A DNA stretch of 64,000 nt, taken from NCBI GenBank assembly GCA_036346395.1, contig CM070609.1, positions 50,292,777-50,356,776 of the forward strand, written 5' to 3'. Origin of the DNA: Hsuehochloa calcarea. Lineage: Eukaryota; Streptophyta; Magnoliopsida; Poales; Poaceae. The notes beneath the pieces were generated by a model. The model saw only the letters and a list, made by a program, of their open reading frames with translations. It was not told the DNA's origin and did no database searches. A program made the position numbers and the translations under genes. This document shows positions 45,336 through 57,592 of this stretch, piece by piece (positions within the stretch are counted from its first letter, which is position 1; the number at the start of each line of letters is the position of its first letter).

Positions 45336-45946
45336 AGCAGTTAGTGTTGTTTGAGCAATTAGAGCAATTTGCTGGAATTTTTTGATGCCTGCGTTACTAT
45401 GCGTGATTGTGATTAATGGCAGTTGGTTGGTGGACGAAGAACTTATTCGTATTCTTATGTTAGCATCCCGCAAACAGTTCCATGTTATGTGTGGTTTGGA
45501 TTTTATCGAACTATTAATTAATCGGCTTTATTATTGGTATGAAAATGCATTCATCTCACTATATTCATATGATATAGCATTCAAATAGAATAATCGACAT
45601 GTCTCGAGAAATTTGTAGCTAATAGATTTCTGAAATAAAAGGTACAAATAGAAATGAGTAAGTAACAAATACACTTGAAGTGTTAAAATCAAGTGTATGA
45701 TGGTCTTGTTATCTCAAATCATCACTTTCAGAGTTTTGGGAGTCAACCTTCTACCAAACGTTTCTCCCGGCTAGCTCTAGATTCTTATATGAGCAGATTC
45801 TCTAAGAATCAAGAGCTAAGAGCTGAAAAATGAGGAACGGAGCTCTACCAAAGAGGCCCTTCATTCATTAACGTAGGAGCTCGAGACACACAAATTAAAC
45901 TGCAATTAGTCCTTTAAAGTTGCTTAGAGGAGGAAAAGGAGATTTT
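45336..45946. other. Host sequence between C3 and C4
   Basis: About 600 bp of AT-rich DNA that would join 31110 to 56958 if C3 and C4 were removed. A 68-codon ORF at 45382-45588 has no recognisable domain. No gene is assigned. Confidence 0.6.
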
Positions 45947-47745
45947 TGTGGATTTCATGGGGATATGCTCCAGATCTTAGGATGATGTGACAATTGGCAA
46001 TGGCGTTTACGGTTTGTCGTTTCACGCGTTTTCGACAAAGCTACAGTATTCGAGATGAGGCGGTCCGACCGGTCTTTGCACCAACGGTCCGACCGGTCCC
46101 AAATCGGTCGGACCGGCCATGTGGGGCGGTCGGACCGGCGATGACCAAAGTGGTCAAAATAAGCTGGGCCAAAAATAGGTGTTGTAGGCAAGTGAGGGGA
46201 TCCCAATGCACTTGGTCTCATGATTTTTGGAGTCTCCAGTGAAAAGTTCTATCGGTTTAAAGTTTCCAGAAGGTTTCGGTTTTTGGGAGCTTGAATTTCG
46301 GCTAAGTCTTAAGAGCGGTCCGACCGCTCACGAGGCGGTCCGACCGCCATGGGCGATCGGACCGCTCACCGAGCGGTCGACCGAATTACTTGAACGTCGG
46401 CCAACTTCGTGGCGATGTTGTTTTGTTAGGTCAAAGTCATTGGTTTCATGGCATATGTTTTGCATGATGCATGTTTTGACTAACATGGGTCAAGTTGTGA
46501 AGAACTTGTTCCCGAATACGTGTTTTCTTGTCTGTGGTTGTGCAGGTAGCTTGGTGGTCAACGACGGTCAACGGCGAGGAGAATCGGGACTAGACTTGAA
46601 GAGTTGAGGTCCAGAACGATCGACGATGCCGGGTGAGGTCAACGACTCAAGCGTGACACAAGATGGACAATTGTGACCTATTGGCGAATCCATGACTCAT
46701 GGTGAAGCGGTTTAGGTCAAAAGGTTAAAGACGGCGCCGCGAAGCGCAAGCGTGTGTGACCCGTTTGTTAGTGGGCCTTAACGGGAGCCCAAGAGAGTCA
46801 AACCCTAAGAGTTTTAGGCCTCCACTATAAATAGGAGGAGATGGTGGCTGCACCTCTCCCCCTCTCGCCTTTTTATGTTTCAAAACCCTAATTGTCTTTA
46901 GGGGAGTTGAGGTGGAGGCTAGGGCTCTTGATGGTTTGTGGTGAATTTCGTGATCCTTGATTGTCTCGATCCATGATGGTGTGGATGTAATCCACTTCAA
47001 TCACGAAATCAATCTATGCAAGGTTTGCTTGAGATAAGTCTCTTTTCGTTCTTGCTTTCAATTTGGTGATTTTAGGGCTTTCTTTGATCCGCGAGTTTGT
47101 GATTGATTCTTTCATGTGAATTAGCTTGCTGTGATATGTGTGAATCTATCTAGCATCATCTTGATCATCAATCTCTCACGAACAAGCTTTAGGATCAAGT
47201 TTTCGTTCTTGCCCGGTTTTAGACCTTCTGTTAATCAATTGACAATTGCTCAAGATCGTTCCAAGAATTATCATAATATTCGATTGGAATAGGTCCTCAA
47301 TAGCATATAGAAGGTGTGTGCAAAGTTTCATAAAGGTTGGAGTTGAGAATCAAAAGTTTCACCTAATTGCAACTTCGTCATCGGGCTGATTTTCTTTATT
47401 GCGGATCGGTTCGAGTCGGCGGTCGGACCGCCCGTCATCACCGGTCAGACCGATTTTGGAGCGGTCCGACCGCCAGCACAACGCCGGTCAGACCGCCCAG
47501 CAATCGGTCCGACCGGTTGAGTATAACGGTCAGACCGCCCGTGCTGTGAGTCTTGATAATCTTAGTTGATTTTGTTATATTGCTTAGGGGTTTAATTGAA
47601 TTCAATACTAGTCTTCCGCTGTACTGGTATATTGATCTTCATAGCTTTCTAATAGCTACTGGAGTTAAATTGTATTGAGTTCATAATTTGTGAAAAAGTG
47701 AGCGTGCTCTATTCACCCCCCTCTAGTCGCCTTTACGGTCCAACA
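45947..47745 (+). repeat. C4 5' LTR
   Basis: Begins TGTGGATTTCATGG, ends ACGGTCCAACA. Arrays of GGTCCGACC / GGTCGGACC palindromes lie at 46058-46380 and 47405-47545, with a TATA box CTATAAATAG at 46825-46834 between them. Confidence 0.93.
46825..46834 (+). promoter_or_regulatory. TATA box of C4 5' LTR
   Basis: CTATAAATAG, about 880 bases into the LTR, matched at 56041-56050 in the 3' LTR and by the same word in C3. Confidence 0.75.
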
Positions 47746-47747
47746 AG

Positions 47748-47758
47748 TGGTATCGAGC
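47748..47758 (+). other. C4 primer-binding site
   Basis: TGGTATCGAGC, two bases after the 5' LTR. Confidence 0.85.
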
Positions 47759-47802
47759 CCTGTTAGTTCAATCTTGATCTTAACCGTCACCGAACTTTGG
47801 CG

Positions 47803-49780
47803 ATGGATAAGTTTTCTACTAAACCGCATATCTTCGATGGGCACGACTATGCCTATTGGAAGAATCGTATGCGCGTCTTTCTTGAGAGCGAGGACAAGCT
47901 ATTTGGGATGTTGTTAGAGCCTCATTGGTTATTCCTGAAATTGCTACACCGCTACGCAATTCTTTTGGCTAACAACAATAAGGCTAAGAATCTTTTATAT
48001 GGTGCACTTGGTAGACAAGAATATGATAGAATTTGCAATCTTTCAACTGCACATGAAATTTGGAACACTCTCGAAACATATCATGAGGGTTCGTCCCAAA
48101 TCAAAAAGGTGCGCCAAACTGCTTACAAGCGTGAGTACAATAAATTCGAGATGCGTCCCGAGAGAGCATCGATGACATTTTCGATCGCTTTAATAAAGTA
48201 ATTAATCAAATGAAAGTCGTTGATATTGAATATTCTCAATCTGAAAATGCCACCCATCTCTTGGCCGCAATCAACACCAAGGAGTGGGAGATGAAAGCTA
48301 CTTGCTATAGAAGAAAATGTTGATCTTTCAAGTCTTACTTTAGAATTGCTTTATAGTAAACTCAAGACTCATGAAATTAAAAGAGTTGATCATCCTAAGA
48401 AAGATAATTTAGCTTTGGTAGCGCATCCTCTCAAAAAGGCTTTTGATGACTCTTGTGAATCTTCTTCTGGATTTTCATTTGCTTGTTTATCTGCTATTCA
48501 TGAAGAGGAGCTTGAAAGTATTCCTGAAACAGAGTTAGCTCTTCTAGCTAAGAAATTCACACGGGCCTACAATAATGTGAGAAACAAAAAGAGAGGTGGT
48601 CCGGTAACATGCTATGAATGTGGTGAGCTCAATCATATCCGGGCAAATTGCCCCAAGCTGAAAGGTAAGAGCAATCATAAGGAAGGAAAGCCAGCTTGGA
48701 AGAAGCCTCCTTTCAACAAATCAAGGTATGAGGCAAATAAGCTTGTGAAGGTGCTCACCGGGTCCTTGCCGCTTTGAGGATCAATCCTTGAGCGATGTGG
48801 ATCTGGGAGTGAGGAGGACAAGGAGGAGGAGATCCTCAAGGCAAAAAGAAAGGGAAGGCCAAAGACTTCACTGGCATGTGCTTCATGGTCGACAAGACGA
48901 CATTGATGATGATGAGGTATCTTTTTCTTATGATGAGCTTTCTGCTAAATATGATTCTATAGTTGAGCAATTGCTTAGTCAAGATGAAGCGCTATAATTT
49001 GTTATGACAAAAAATAAGAAATTAGAGTCAAAGATTAACACATTGAAAGTAGAGCTTAAAACCTGCTAAGACTCTTGAACACGATGAATGTTTATCTTGT
49101 CATGCTATGCATTCTAAATTACCAAGTTACAATCTGCTCATAATATTTGTGTACAACAACTTGAGAATGCTAAATCTGAACTAAATGAAATTAAAAGTGC
49201 TCCTTGTGAAAAATGTTTAGAATCTAGTAAATTGATTGCTTTTGATGTTTTTGATTCTAGCCCTTGCACTTCATGCTTAGAAAAGAACGTGAAATCAAAG
49301 ATATCTTAGAAGTTGCTAGAGTCAAATATGCTAAGCTTAAGGACAATATTGAAAATACTACTTGTGCTTCATGTTCCACTCTTAAGCTTGAAATTGCTTT
49401 GTATAAGGAAAATCTATGGATAAAACTTGTGATTCTTGTGTTAACTTGAGAAAAGAAAATGCTTACCTTCATGATACATTAGAAAAATTTTCTAAAGGTA
49501 AGAAACAATTAAACATGATTCTTGACAAGTCTAAAACTCCTTATAAGAAGCAAGGTTTAGGATTCAATTCTTTTCAAGACAATTCAAACCCAAAAGTCAT
49601 TCAAGTCTTGGAAAAGGTTTAATTGAATTCAAAACCCAACTGCAAAAACATCTTTTAAATCTGCGAGTTTTGCCCAACCTTGTATTAATTCAAATGGTGC
49701 GTCTTCTAGTGGTACCAAGTACCATTGCACTTATTGCAAAAAGGGTGGACATTTGATTGAATCTTTGTTGGCGTAGGTTG
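47803..49780 (+). pseudogene. C4 gag
   Basis: The start ATG at 47803 reads MDKFSTKPHIFDGHDYAYWK, followed by the Copia Gag domain to about 48200 (QEYDRICNLSTAHEIWNTL, KREYNKFEM). A frameshift occurs near 48170-48200. The frame resumes at 48346-48777 with a CCHC knuckle CYECGELNHIRANC at 48610-48651. From 48900 to 49620 a Lys/Glu/Leu-rich coiled-coil-like region carries five CxxC dyads (starting 49089, 49205, 49265, 49363 and 49428). A second finger (CTYCKKGGHL) begins near 49727 but its last cysteine is out of frame. Confidence 0.85.
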
Positions 49781-50194
49781 AAAAATGATAGGAAAAATTT
49801 TGATAGAATTTCATTCATGCAACCTAGAGCTTCTATGAGACATGGTAACACCGAAAAGAATAAACTCGATTAGGATTTTTATCTCATGCAAATCATTATA
49901 TTTCTAGACATCCTAATTCTAATGTGTATCGATCATGGTCCGATCATTGGTGGTCACCGGTCGACCGTTTTGGTCACCGGTCGATCTTGACAAAGCGGTC
50001 GACCGCCTATGGACGATTCAAGTCTCATTTTAATTTAAACATTGCTCATAACCGAATGTTAAATGAAATCAAGGATAGTACTTCGGTTTGTATACTCCTT
50101 GCGAGCGTGTGTCTCGATCTTTGGATTCCTAAATCTTGTTTATCTAATCCCGATGTTGAGACACATCGTTCTTTGTTCCTTGATTTTCGGGATT

Positions 50195-50718
50195 ATCGCG
50201 GAAAGGGGAAGAACACGTGGTTCGTTGACTCCGGATGTTCACGCCACATGACCGGGAACTCAAAATGGTTCACCTCTTTCACGCGAGCAACAGGTGATGA
50301 CTTCATCACCTTTGGAGATGATACACAAGGGCGAATTGAAGGAACAGGATCAATTAGGGTGAACAACAAATTCATTCTAAAGGATGTCGCTCTTGTGGAC
50401 AAGCTTAGGTATAATCTCCTTTCGCTTCTCGACTTCTTGATGATGGTTATGAGACTGCTTTTAAGAAAAATGCTTGTCGTGTGCTTGATTCTCTTGGTGA
50501 GCTTGTGTTTGGAATCTCTAGAGTTGGTAGAATTTTTGGAGCCGATTTTTCGTAATCTCTTCTTTGGATCTCTTAAATGTTTGCTTACATCGTCTTCTGA
50601 TTTCTGGCTTTGGCATCGACGTTTGGGGCACATTGGTTTTGATCATCTAACACGAGTTAGCAACCTTGATCTCATGAGAGGTTTGCCTAAGCTCAAAGTC
50701 GCAAAGATCTTTGTATAA
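50195..50718 (+). pseudogene. C4 protease and pre-integrase region
   Basis: The protease active site WFVDSGCSRHMTG is intact, with its catalytic Asp codon at 50227-50229. GSIRVNNKFILKDVALVDKL and YNLLSL follow. A local frameshift (about 50420-50580) replaces the next block. The pre-integrase motif LWHRRLGHIGFDHLTRVSN is read in the original frame up to 50718. The stretch 49781-50194 before it is decayed linker. Confidence 0.85.
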
Positions 50719-51420
50719 GCGCTTTGTAGGCATGGCAAACAAGTTGCCGCCTCACACCTTCGTGACTATGGTTATGGTAGACGGACCGGGACGGTTGCTT
50801 CATATGGATCTTTGTTGGTCTGCTAGAGTCCGATCGATCGGTGGAAAATGGTATATTCTTGTTATAGTTGATGATCTTTCTAGATATACTTGGGTGTTCT
50901 TTCTTACTTCAAAAGATGAAGCTTTTGGTTATTTTCATGACCTTGTTCTTCGTTTGGCTTCTGAGCTTCCTGGTGCCTTGAGAGCGATTCGCAGTGATAA
51001 TGGCACGGAGTTCAAAAATGCTTCTTTTGCTTCTTTTTGTCCGAGCGTGGTATTGAGCATCGCTTCTCCTCCCACACGTCCCTCAACAAAATGGCGTGGT
51101 GGAAAGGAAGAATAGGACCTTGGTCGAAATGGCTAGGACGATGCTAGATGAGTATAACACACCGAGGAGATTTTGGGCGAAGCTATTGCTCTCGCTTGCC
51201 ATATTGCCAATCGTGTCTTTTGAGACCTTCTTTAGGCAAGACTCCTTATGAGCTTCGTTTTGGTAGAAAACCCTCTGCTTCGCATTTTCGAGTTTTGGAT
51301 CAAAATGTTTTATTCTTAAGACAGGCAATTTAGATAAATTTGAATCAAGAACTTTTGATGGGATATTTCTGGGTTATCCTGCTCATTCGAGGGGTTTTCG
51401 AGTTTTTAATACTGAGACTA
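50711..51420 (+). pseudogene. C4 integrase
   Basis: Integrase core in frame from 50711 to 51115: LLHMDLCWSARVRSIGGKWY (first Asp), DLSRYTWVFFLTSKDEAF and AIRSDNGTEFKNASF (second Asp). The Glu of the V-V-E-R-K block lies near 51100, out of frame because of a small deletion. The C-terminal portion (51115-51420) is split over frames, including [18 protein letters not shown]. Confidence 0.83.
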
Positions 51421-51500
51421 ACATTATTCAGGAGACTTGTAATGTCACTTTTGATGAGACTAGCCCTGGAGCTAGATCAATTGCTACAGATGATTTACAG

Positions 51501-52715
51501 GTGACAGAGAGTATTTTTGTGGAGGAAGATGAGGACGAAGCTAATGTCATTCCCTCATCTGCTGCTGCCGAGGCGCCCATATTGATACAAGAACCTGCTA
51601 CGTCTACTTCACCTTCAGTTGAGGCTCTGCTTTGCATCATCATCATCAGCGATACTGCGGAGGTCGAAGAAACGACATCTCACCCGGCGCTCCACTTGCA
51701 TTCAGAGACAAAGATCCTCCGAATGATAATAGGTAATCTACATGAGCGAGTCACTCGCTCCAGGTATAATGATCCAAATCTCTACTCTCATTCGGCTTTT
51801 GTTGCTTCTTTTGAACCCCGCGATATATCACATGCTTTATCTGATTCTAGCTGGGTAAATGCCATGCATGAGGAGTTAGAGAATTTTGAAAGAAACAAAG
51901 TTTGGAACCTAGTAGAACCTCCTAGTGGTCATAATATTATAGGAACCCGTTGGGTGTTTAAGAATAAACAAGGTGAGGATGGTTCTGTGGTTAGAAATAA
52001 GGCCAGATTGGTAGCTCAGGGTTTCAGCCAAGTTGAGGGGTTAGATTTTGATGAGACATTTGCTCCTGTTGCTAGACTAGAAGCCATTCGCATTCTGCTT
52101 GCATTTGCTGCATCAAAAGGTTTTAAATTATATCAGATGGATGTTAAAAGTGCCTTTTTAAATGGTTTCATAGATGAGGAAGTGTATGTTAAGCAACCCC
52201 CTGGCTTTGAGGATCCCAAATATCCAAATCGTGTTTTCAAGCTATCTAAAGCATTGTATGGTCTTAAACAAGCCCCTAGAGCCTGGTATGATAGACTTAA
52301 GACATTCTTGCTTAAAAATGACTTTGAGATGGGTAAAGTGGATAAAACTCTTTTTATTCTTAGGCGTGGTAATGACTTCCTGCTTGCTCAAATTTACGTG
52401 GATGATATTATTTTTGGTGGTTCCTCTAATGCTCTTGTTTCCATCTTTTCTGACACTATGTCCAGGGAATTTGAGATGAGTATGATGGGAGAGCTTAATT
52501 ACTTTTTGGGACTACAAATCAAGCAATGCAAGGAAGGAACTTTCATCCATCAGACGAAGTACACTAAAGATCTACTAAAACGCTTCAACATGGGTGACTG
52601 CAAGCCAATTTCCACTCCCATGGCAACTTCGACTGTTTTGGATCCAGATGAGGAAGGAGAAGTCGTGGATCAACGCGAGTACCGCAAACATGATCGGCTC
52701 CTTCTCAGATTGTGA
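51501..52715 (+). pseudogene. C4 reverse transcriptase (long open frame)
   Basis: A 404-codon open frame covers the integrase-RT linker (acidic, Ser/Ala-rich, residues 1-90) and a complete Copia RT. It includes [97 protein letters not shown], the catalytic [14 protein letters not shown] and [15 protein letters not shown]. It ends in the first residues of RNase H (DQREYRK), where a frameshift (about 52690) ends the frame. All conserved RT motifs look intact, so this domain could fold. No independent start codon context is implied, because it is part of a polyprotein. Confidence 0.93.
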
Positions 52716-53342
52716 CCTCGAGACGGACATTCACTTCACGGTTTGCCTTTGTGCAAGATTTGAGCGTCTCCGAGAACTTCCCATCGCCAAGCCGTTAAGC
52801 GCATATTCGTATTTACACTCTACACTCTTATATGGCATTTGGTATTCTGCTCTTGACTTTGTCCATTAGAGGTTTTTCTCGATTACGATTTTGCGGTCAG
52901 TCGGTTAGATAGGAAAAGTACCTCGAGCACTGTCACTTCCTAGGCACTTCTCTTGTATCTTGGTCTTCTAGGAAGCGGTCTTACATTGCACAATCCATCT
53001 TCTTTGAGCGGAGTATGTAGTCTTTGCTAGTTCTTTGTAGCCAAATTTTGTGGATGACGTCCACTTTGAAAGATTATGGGTTAAACTTTGCTAGTGTTCC
53101 TCTTTTCTGTGATAACACTTCTGCTATTAATATTGCTAAAAACCCAGTGCAACATTCTAGGACTAAGCACATAGACATTCGCTTTCACTTCCTTAAAGAT
53201 CATGTTGAAAAAGGTGATATTGTGATGCACTTTGTAGAGTCCGAAGCTCAATTGGCGATATTCTTACCAAGCCTTTAGATCAAACCGATTTTCCTCCTTA
53301 AGAAGTGAGTTAGGGGTAATTTATCCTTATGGATTGGTTTGA
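52716..53342 (+). pseudogene. C4 RNase H
   Basis: Fragmented from 52716 to 53023. It then reads FCDNTSAINIAKNPVQHSRT, KHIDIRFHFLKDHVEKGDI and VESEAQLA (53024-53278), then shifts frame before the TKPL end. The stop (53340-53342) overlaps a polypurine tract. Confidence 0.8.
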
Positions 53343-55180
53343 GGGGGAGTTTGATCTTTTTCTTATCTTTCCTTGTTCTTTTGATCTTTTATTGTTCTTT
53401 TTCTGAACTTAGTGATCTTTTCGAACTTTTTAGATTTTTAGGCTTTTTAATTGCATCTCATAGTGTCATATTGCATTCATATGAAAAATCCAACAAGTGG
53501 TATGAAAAATCCAAAAAGATGCATTGTAATATAAGATTTTCTGCTTATCTTTTAAAGATTGATGAAGCTTTGCTTATTACCCTTTAGAGCTTTTGTATTT
53601 CAATTCTTGCTCAATGTCATGTCTAGTTCTTTGACTTGCTAGAATTATCATGCTTTTACATGTGTAGCTAAGTCTTTGCTATATGAGCTAGAACCTTTTA
53701 AACAACTCAAACTAAGAAATTGCAATTTGTGGATGTTTTAGCGAGTTGCGTAATTAGTGCTCCTCTTGTGATATTGGCCCTGTCAGAATTGCTTTGTTAG
53801 CTCTTTGATCTAAAATTGACCATTACTTGAGCTTTTGTGTTCTTGAGATTCTAAAACTGCTCTTGTGAAAAATGAAAATCAAGATTGTCTTATGCTTAAA
53901 TTGTGCCAAACTATTCTTACGAGACTGCTTGTCAAATGACATGAACTTGGAGATAGTTTGATGAACGACGATCTCATGGGGACTGCTTGTCGAAATGACA
54001 TGAACCTCAAGATTTGTCGCCTTAGTAGAAGCTTAGAAAGAGTTTGTGGATGGCTCCTAGTCCAGGATCTTTTTACTAAGATATACCTTTAATCAAACTT
54101 TTGGTCGAAGCTTAGGATGAGTTTGTGGATGGCTCCTAGTCCAGGATCTTGTCACTAAGTTAGATCATAAGTCAACTTCAATATTCAATGCAAATGAGAA
54201 AAATGTTGACAAATGGGCGTTTACAAAATATTGAGCAAAATGATTCAATACGGGACTTGATTGACTCTTAATGTGGTCTTTGTTAGATTTTTGATCTCAC
54301 TTTGACATTTTGACATGGCCAATTTCACTTTAGGATCCCTGTTGATGAACTTCTTTGAATTTGAAGCGTTGCTTAAATTGATCAAATCTCTCGCTTTACT
54401 TTTGAGCCTTTGTGCTTAGCTTTGATATATATGTCTTACCATGATCTTGCTAGCGCTGTCAGGCTTGATATGATGTTTGTGCAATATTCGAGATACTAGT
54501 TTGTTCTTTTGGGTAATCTCCAAAGCTTCTTGTAATCAAAAATTGAAAAATACAAAAATTGAAGCCACTCCATTGCACTTCATGCATATTCCTCTTTATG
54601 CTTCTTTTGTTTCTGCTTCTTTCTTTATTCTCTATTTTGTTATCCCTGGATGAGAGTGATTCCTTGATGAATCCATTGTCAAAGGGGGAGAAGATGTGTT
54701 AAATGAAGATATTTCTTTGGGAGAAGATGTGTAATATTTCTTTGCTACTCTTATTTGGAGAAGATGTGTTAATGAGAAGATTGGGGGAGAAGTTTATACA
54801 AAGGGAGAAACTGAAAATTTGAAATTTGATGATCATAGTGAGGGGGAGTTCTTGAGTTGCATTCTTATTGTCTTATTGAATATTCTGAACTTGAATTGCA
54901 TTCTTTTATACTCACAATGATCATAGGTCAATTGAACAATTGTTCTTTCATATGGACCTCATGTGAGAATTTTGACCCTTTTCTGGAAATCAAAGTTTTT
55001 ATGCTTTCTTTTGCCTTGTCTCACATGCCTATACTATTCTGATGCCAGCTTGGTCTTGTTCATTGTTTTTCTTGCTTATGGACCAAGTTGTGCCTTTGTC
55101 TGAAAACGAGAGTAAACTCATTTTCAAACCTCTTACTTACATTTTTCGGATAATTGCCAATGTGTTCATCAAGGGGAGAT
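53343..55180 (+). other. C4 non-coding 3' region with polypurine tracts
   Basis: GGGGGAG-type tracts occur at 53341-53349, 54681-54690, 54782-54790 and 54841-54848, and AAGGGGAGAT at 55171-55180 abuts the LTR. The block GTTTGTGGATGGCTCCTAGT is present twice about 80 bases apart (near 54043 and 54121). No coding domain is seen. Confidence 0.85.
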
Positions 55181-56952
55181 TGTGGATTTCATGGGGATAT
55201 GCTCCGGATCTTAGGATGATGTGACAATTGGCAATGGCGTTTACGGTTTGTCGTTTCACGCGTTTTCGACAAAGCTACTGGTATTCGGATAGGCGGTCCG
55301 ACCGGTCTTTGCACGGCGGTCCGCCGGTCCCAAATCGGTCGGACCGGCCATGTGGGGCGATCGGACGGCGATGACCAAAGTGGTCAAAATAAGTGGGCCA
55401 AAAATAGGTGTTGTAGGCAAGTGAGGGATCCCAATGCACTTGGTCTCATGATTTTGGAGTCTCCAATGAAAAGTTCTATCGGTTTAAAGTTTCCGAAGGT
55501 TTGGTTTTGGGAGCTTGAATTTGGCTAAGTCTTAAGGCGGTCCGACCGGCTCACGAGGAGCGGTCCGACCGCCATGGGCGATCGGACCGCTCACTGGGCG
55601 GTCGACCGTAATTACTTGAACGTCGGCCAACCGTGGCGATGTTGTTTTGTTCGGTCAAAGTCATTGGTTTCATGGCATATGTTTTGCATGATGCATGTTT
55701 TGACTAACATGGGTCAAGTTGTGAAGAACTTGTTCCCGAATCGTGTTTTCTTGTGCGTGGTTGTGCGGTAGCTTGGTGGTCAACGACGGTCAGCGGCGAG
55801 GAGAATCGGGACTAGACTTGAAGAGTTGAGGTCGAGCGATCGGCGATGCGGGTGAGTCAACGACTCAAGCGTGACACAAGATGGACAATTGTGACCTATT
55901 GGCGAATCCATGACTCATGGTGAAGCGGTTTAGGTCAAAAGGTTAAAGACGGCGCTTGCGAAGCGTGCGTGTGTGACCCGCTTGTTAGTGGGCCTTAACG
56001 GAGCCCAAGAGAGTCAAACCCTAAGAGTTTTAGGCCTCCACTATAAATAGGAGGAGATGGTGGTCGCACCTCTCCCCTCTCGCCTTTTATGTTTCAAAAC
56101 CCTAATTGTCTTTAGGGAGTTGAGGTGGAGGCTAGGGCTCTTGATGGTTTGTGGTGAATTTCGTGATCCTTGATTGTCTCTTGATCCATGATGGTGTGGA
56201 TGTAATCCACTTCAATCACGAAATCAATCTATGCAAGGTTTGCTTGAGATAAGTCTCTTTTCGTTCTTGCTTTCAATTTGGTGATTTTAGGGCTTTCTTT
56301 GATCCGCGAGTTTGTGATTGATTCTTTCATGTGAATTAGCTTGCTGTGATATGTGTGAATCTATCTAGCATCATCTTGATCATCAATCTCTCACGAACAA
56401 GCTTTAGGATCAAGTTTTCGTTCTTGCGGTTTTAGACCTTCGTTAATCAATTGACAATTGCTCAAGATCGTTCCAAGAATTATCATAATATTCGATTGGA
56501 ATAGGTCCTCAATAGCATATAGAAGGTGTGTGCAAAGTTTCATAAAGGTTGGAGTTGAGAATCAAAAGTTTCACCTAATTGCAACCGTCATCGGGCCGAT
56601 TTTCTTCGTTGCGGTCGGTTCGAGTCGGCCGTCGACCGCCCGTCATCACCGGCCGACCGATTTTGGAGCGGTCCGACCGCCAACTAACGCCGGTCGACCG
56701 CCCGACAATCGGTCCGACCGGTTGAGTATAACGGTCAGACCGCCCGTGCTGTGAGTCTTGATAATCTTAGTTGATTTTGTTATATTGCTTATGGGTTTAA
56801 TTGAATTCAATACTAGTCTTCCGCTGTACTGGTATATTGATCTTCATAGCTTTCTAATAGCTACTGGAGTTAAATTGTATTGAGTTCATAATTTGTGAAA
56901 AAGTGAGCGTGCTCCTATTCACCCCCCCTCTAGTCGCCTTTACGGTCCAACA
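55181..56952 (+). repeat. C4 3' LTR
   Basis: Begins TGTGGATTTCATGG and ends ACGGTCCAACA. It is collinear with the 5' LTR; the differences I could align by eye are mostly one- or two-base indels, more often missing bases in this copy. Palindrome arrays at 55290-55615 and 56610-56745. Confidence 0.93.
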
Positions 56953-56957
56953 ATTTT

Positions 56958-57592
56958 CTACTAAGATCACGTGTAAGAGTCGCAGCAAGCATATTTTTCA
57001 GCTTTTTCTCTCTAATATTTTACGTGGTATATAACACAATAATTTCAACCCTTGTTTGGGAATTACAAATTTCTGGCTTATTCCTGTGAATGGGCAAGAA
57101 TTTTAGTTCAAAGTCTCGGCTCATCCACAGAGATACGCTGGGAATTTAGGGTTCCTAAATAATCCCTAATAGAACTTTGACAGGGAGTGAAATTATTTCA
57201 TTGTTCCTTCCTCGTCCCATCAACTCATCCACAGTTACTGGCTCTGATCACAAAAGGAGATATGTTGGGAATATATGAATTTTACATGAATTTCGCAGAA
57301 AACGACTCAATTCCTACTGGAATAAGGTGAAAGTGTTACATCTAACAGGGCCTAAAAGTGCCACTTTGGACATTGATATGGTCTGTAAAGTGAACTTTGA
57401 CCAATAATTTCTATTATTTCAGTTTTACATGATTGACTAGATTTTTCAATATGAAAATATTGGCAAAAGTTTAAATAGTTCAACTGCACATGTGGGGATA
57501 GGTTCGCTTCTTTAGTTTTTGACTAGATGATAAAGTAAGTCAACGTTTCAAGCAATTTAGTTCTATAACTTCTTGCCTATTTAGCTTGGCCA
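56958..57592. other. Host sequence right of C4
   Basis: AT-rich, no gene recognised. It continues the host DNA from 45946 after removal of C4. Confidence 0.6.

Larger units (their letters stand above)
45947..56952 (+). mobile_element. Full-length Sirevirus-like Copia element C4
   Basis: An 11.0-kb element with LTRs 45947-47745 and 55181-56952 and perfect target duplicates ATTTT (45942-45946 and 56953-56957). It has the same architecture and related proteins as C3 but a clearly different LTR sequence, so it is a separate family of the same lineage. Its RT frame is the longest intact coding piece in the window (404 codons). Frameshifts in gag, integrase and RNase H block autonomy as the sequence stands. 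Confidence 0.94.
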
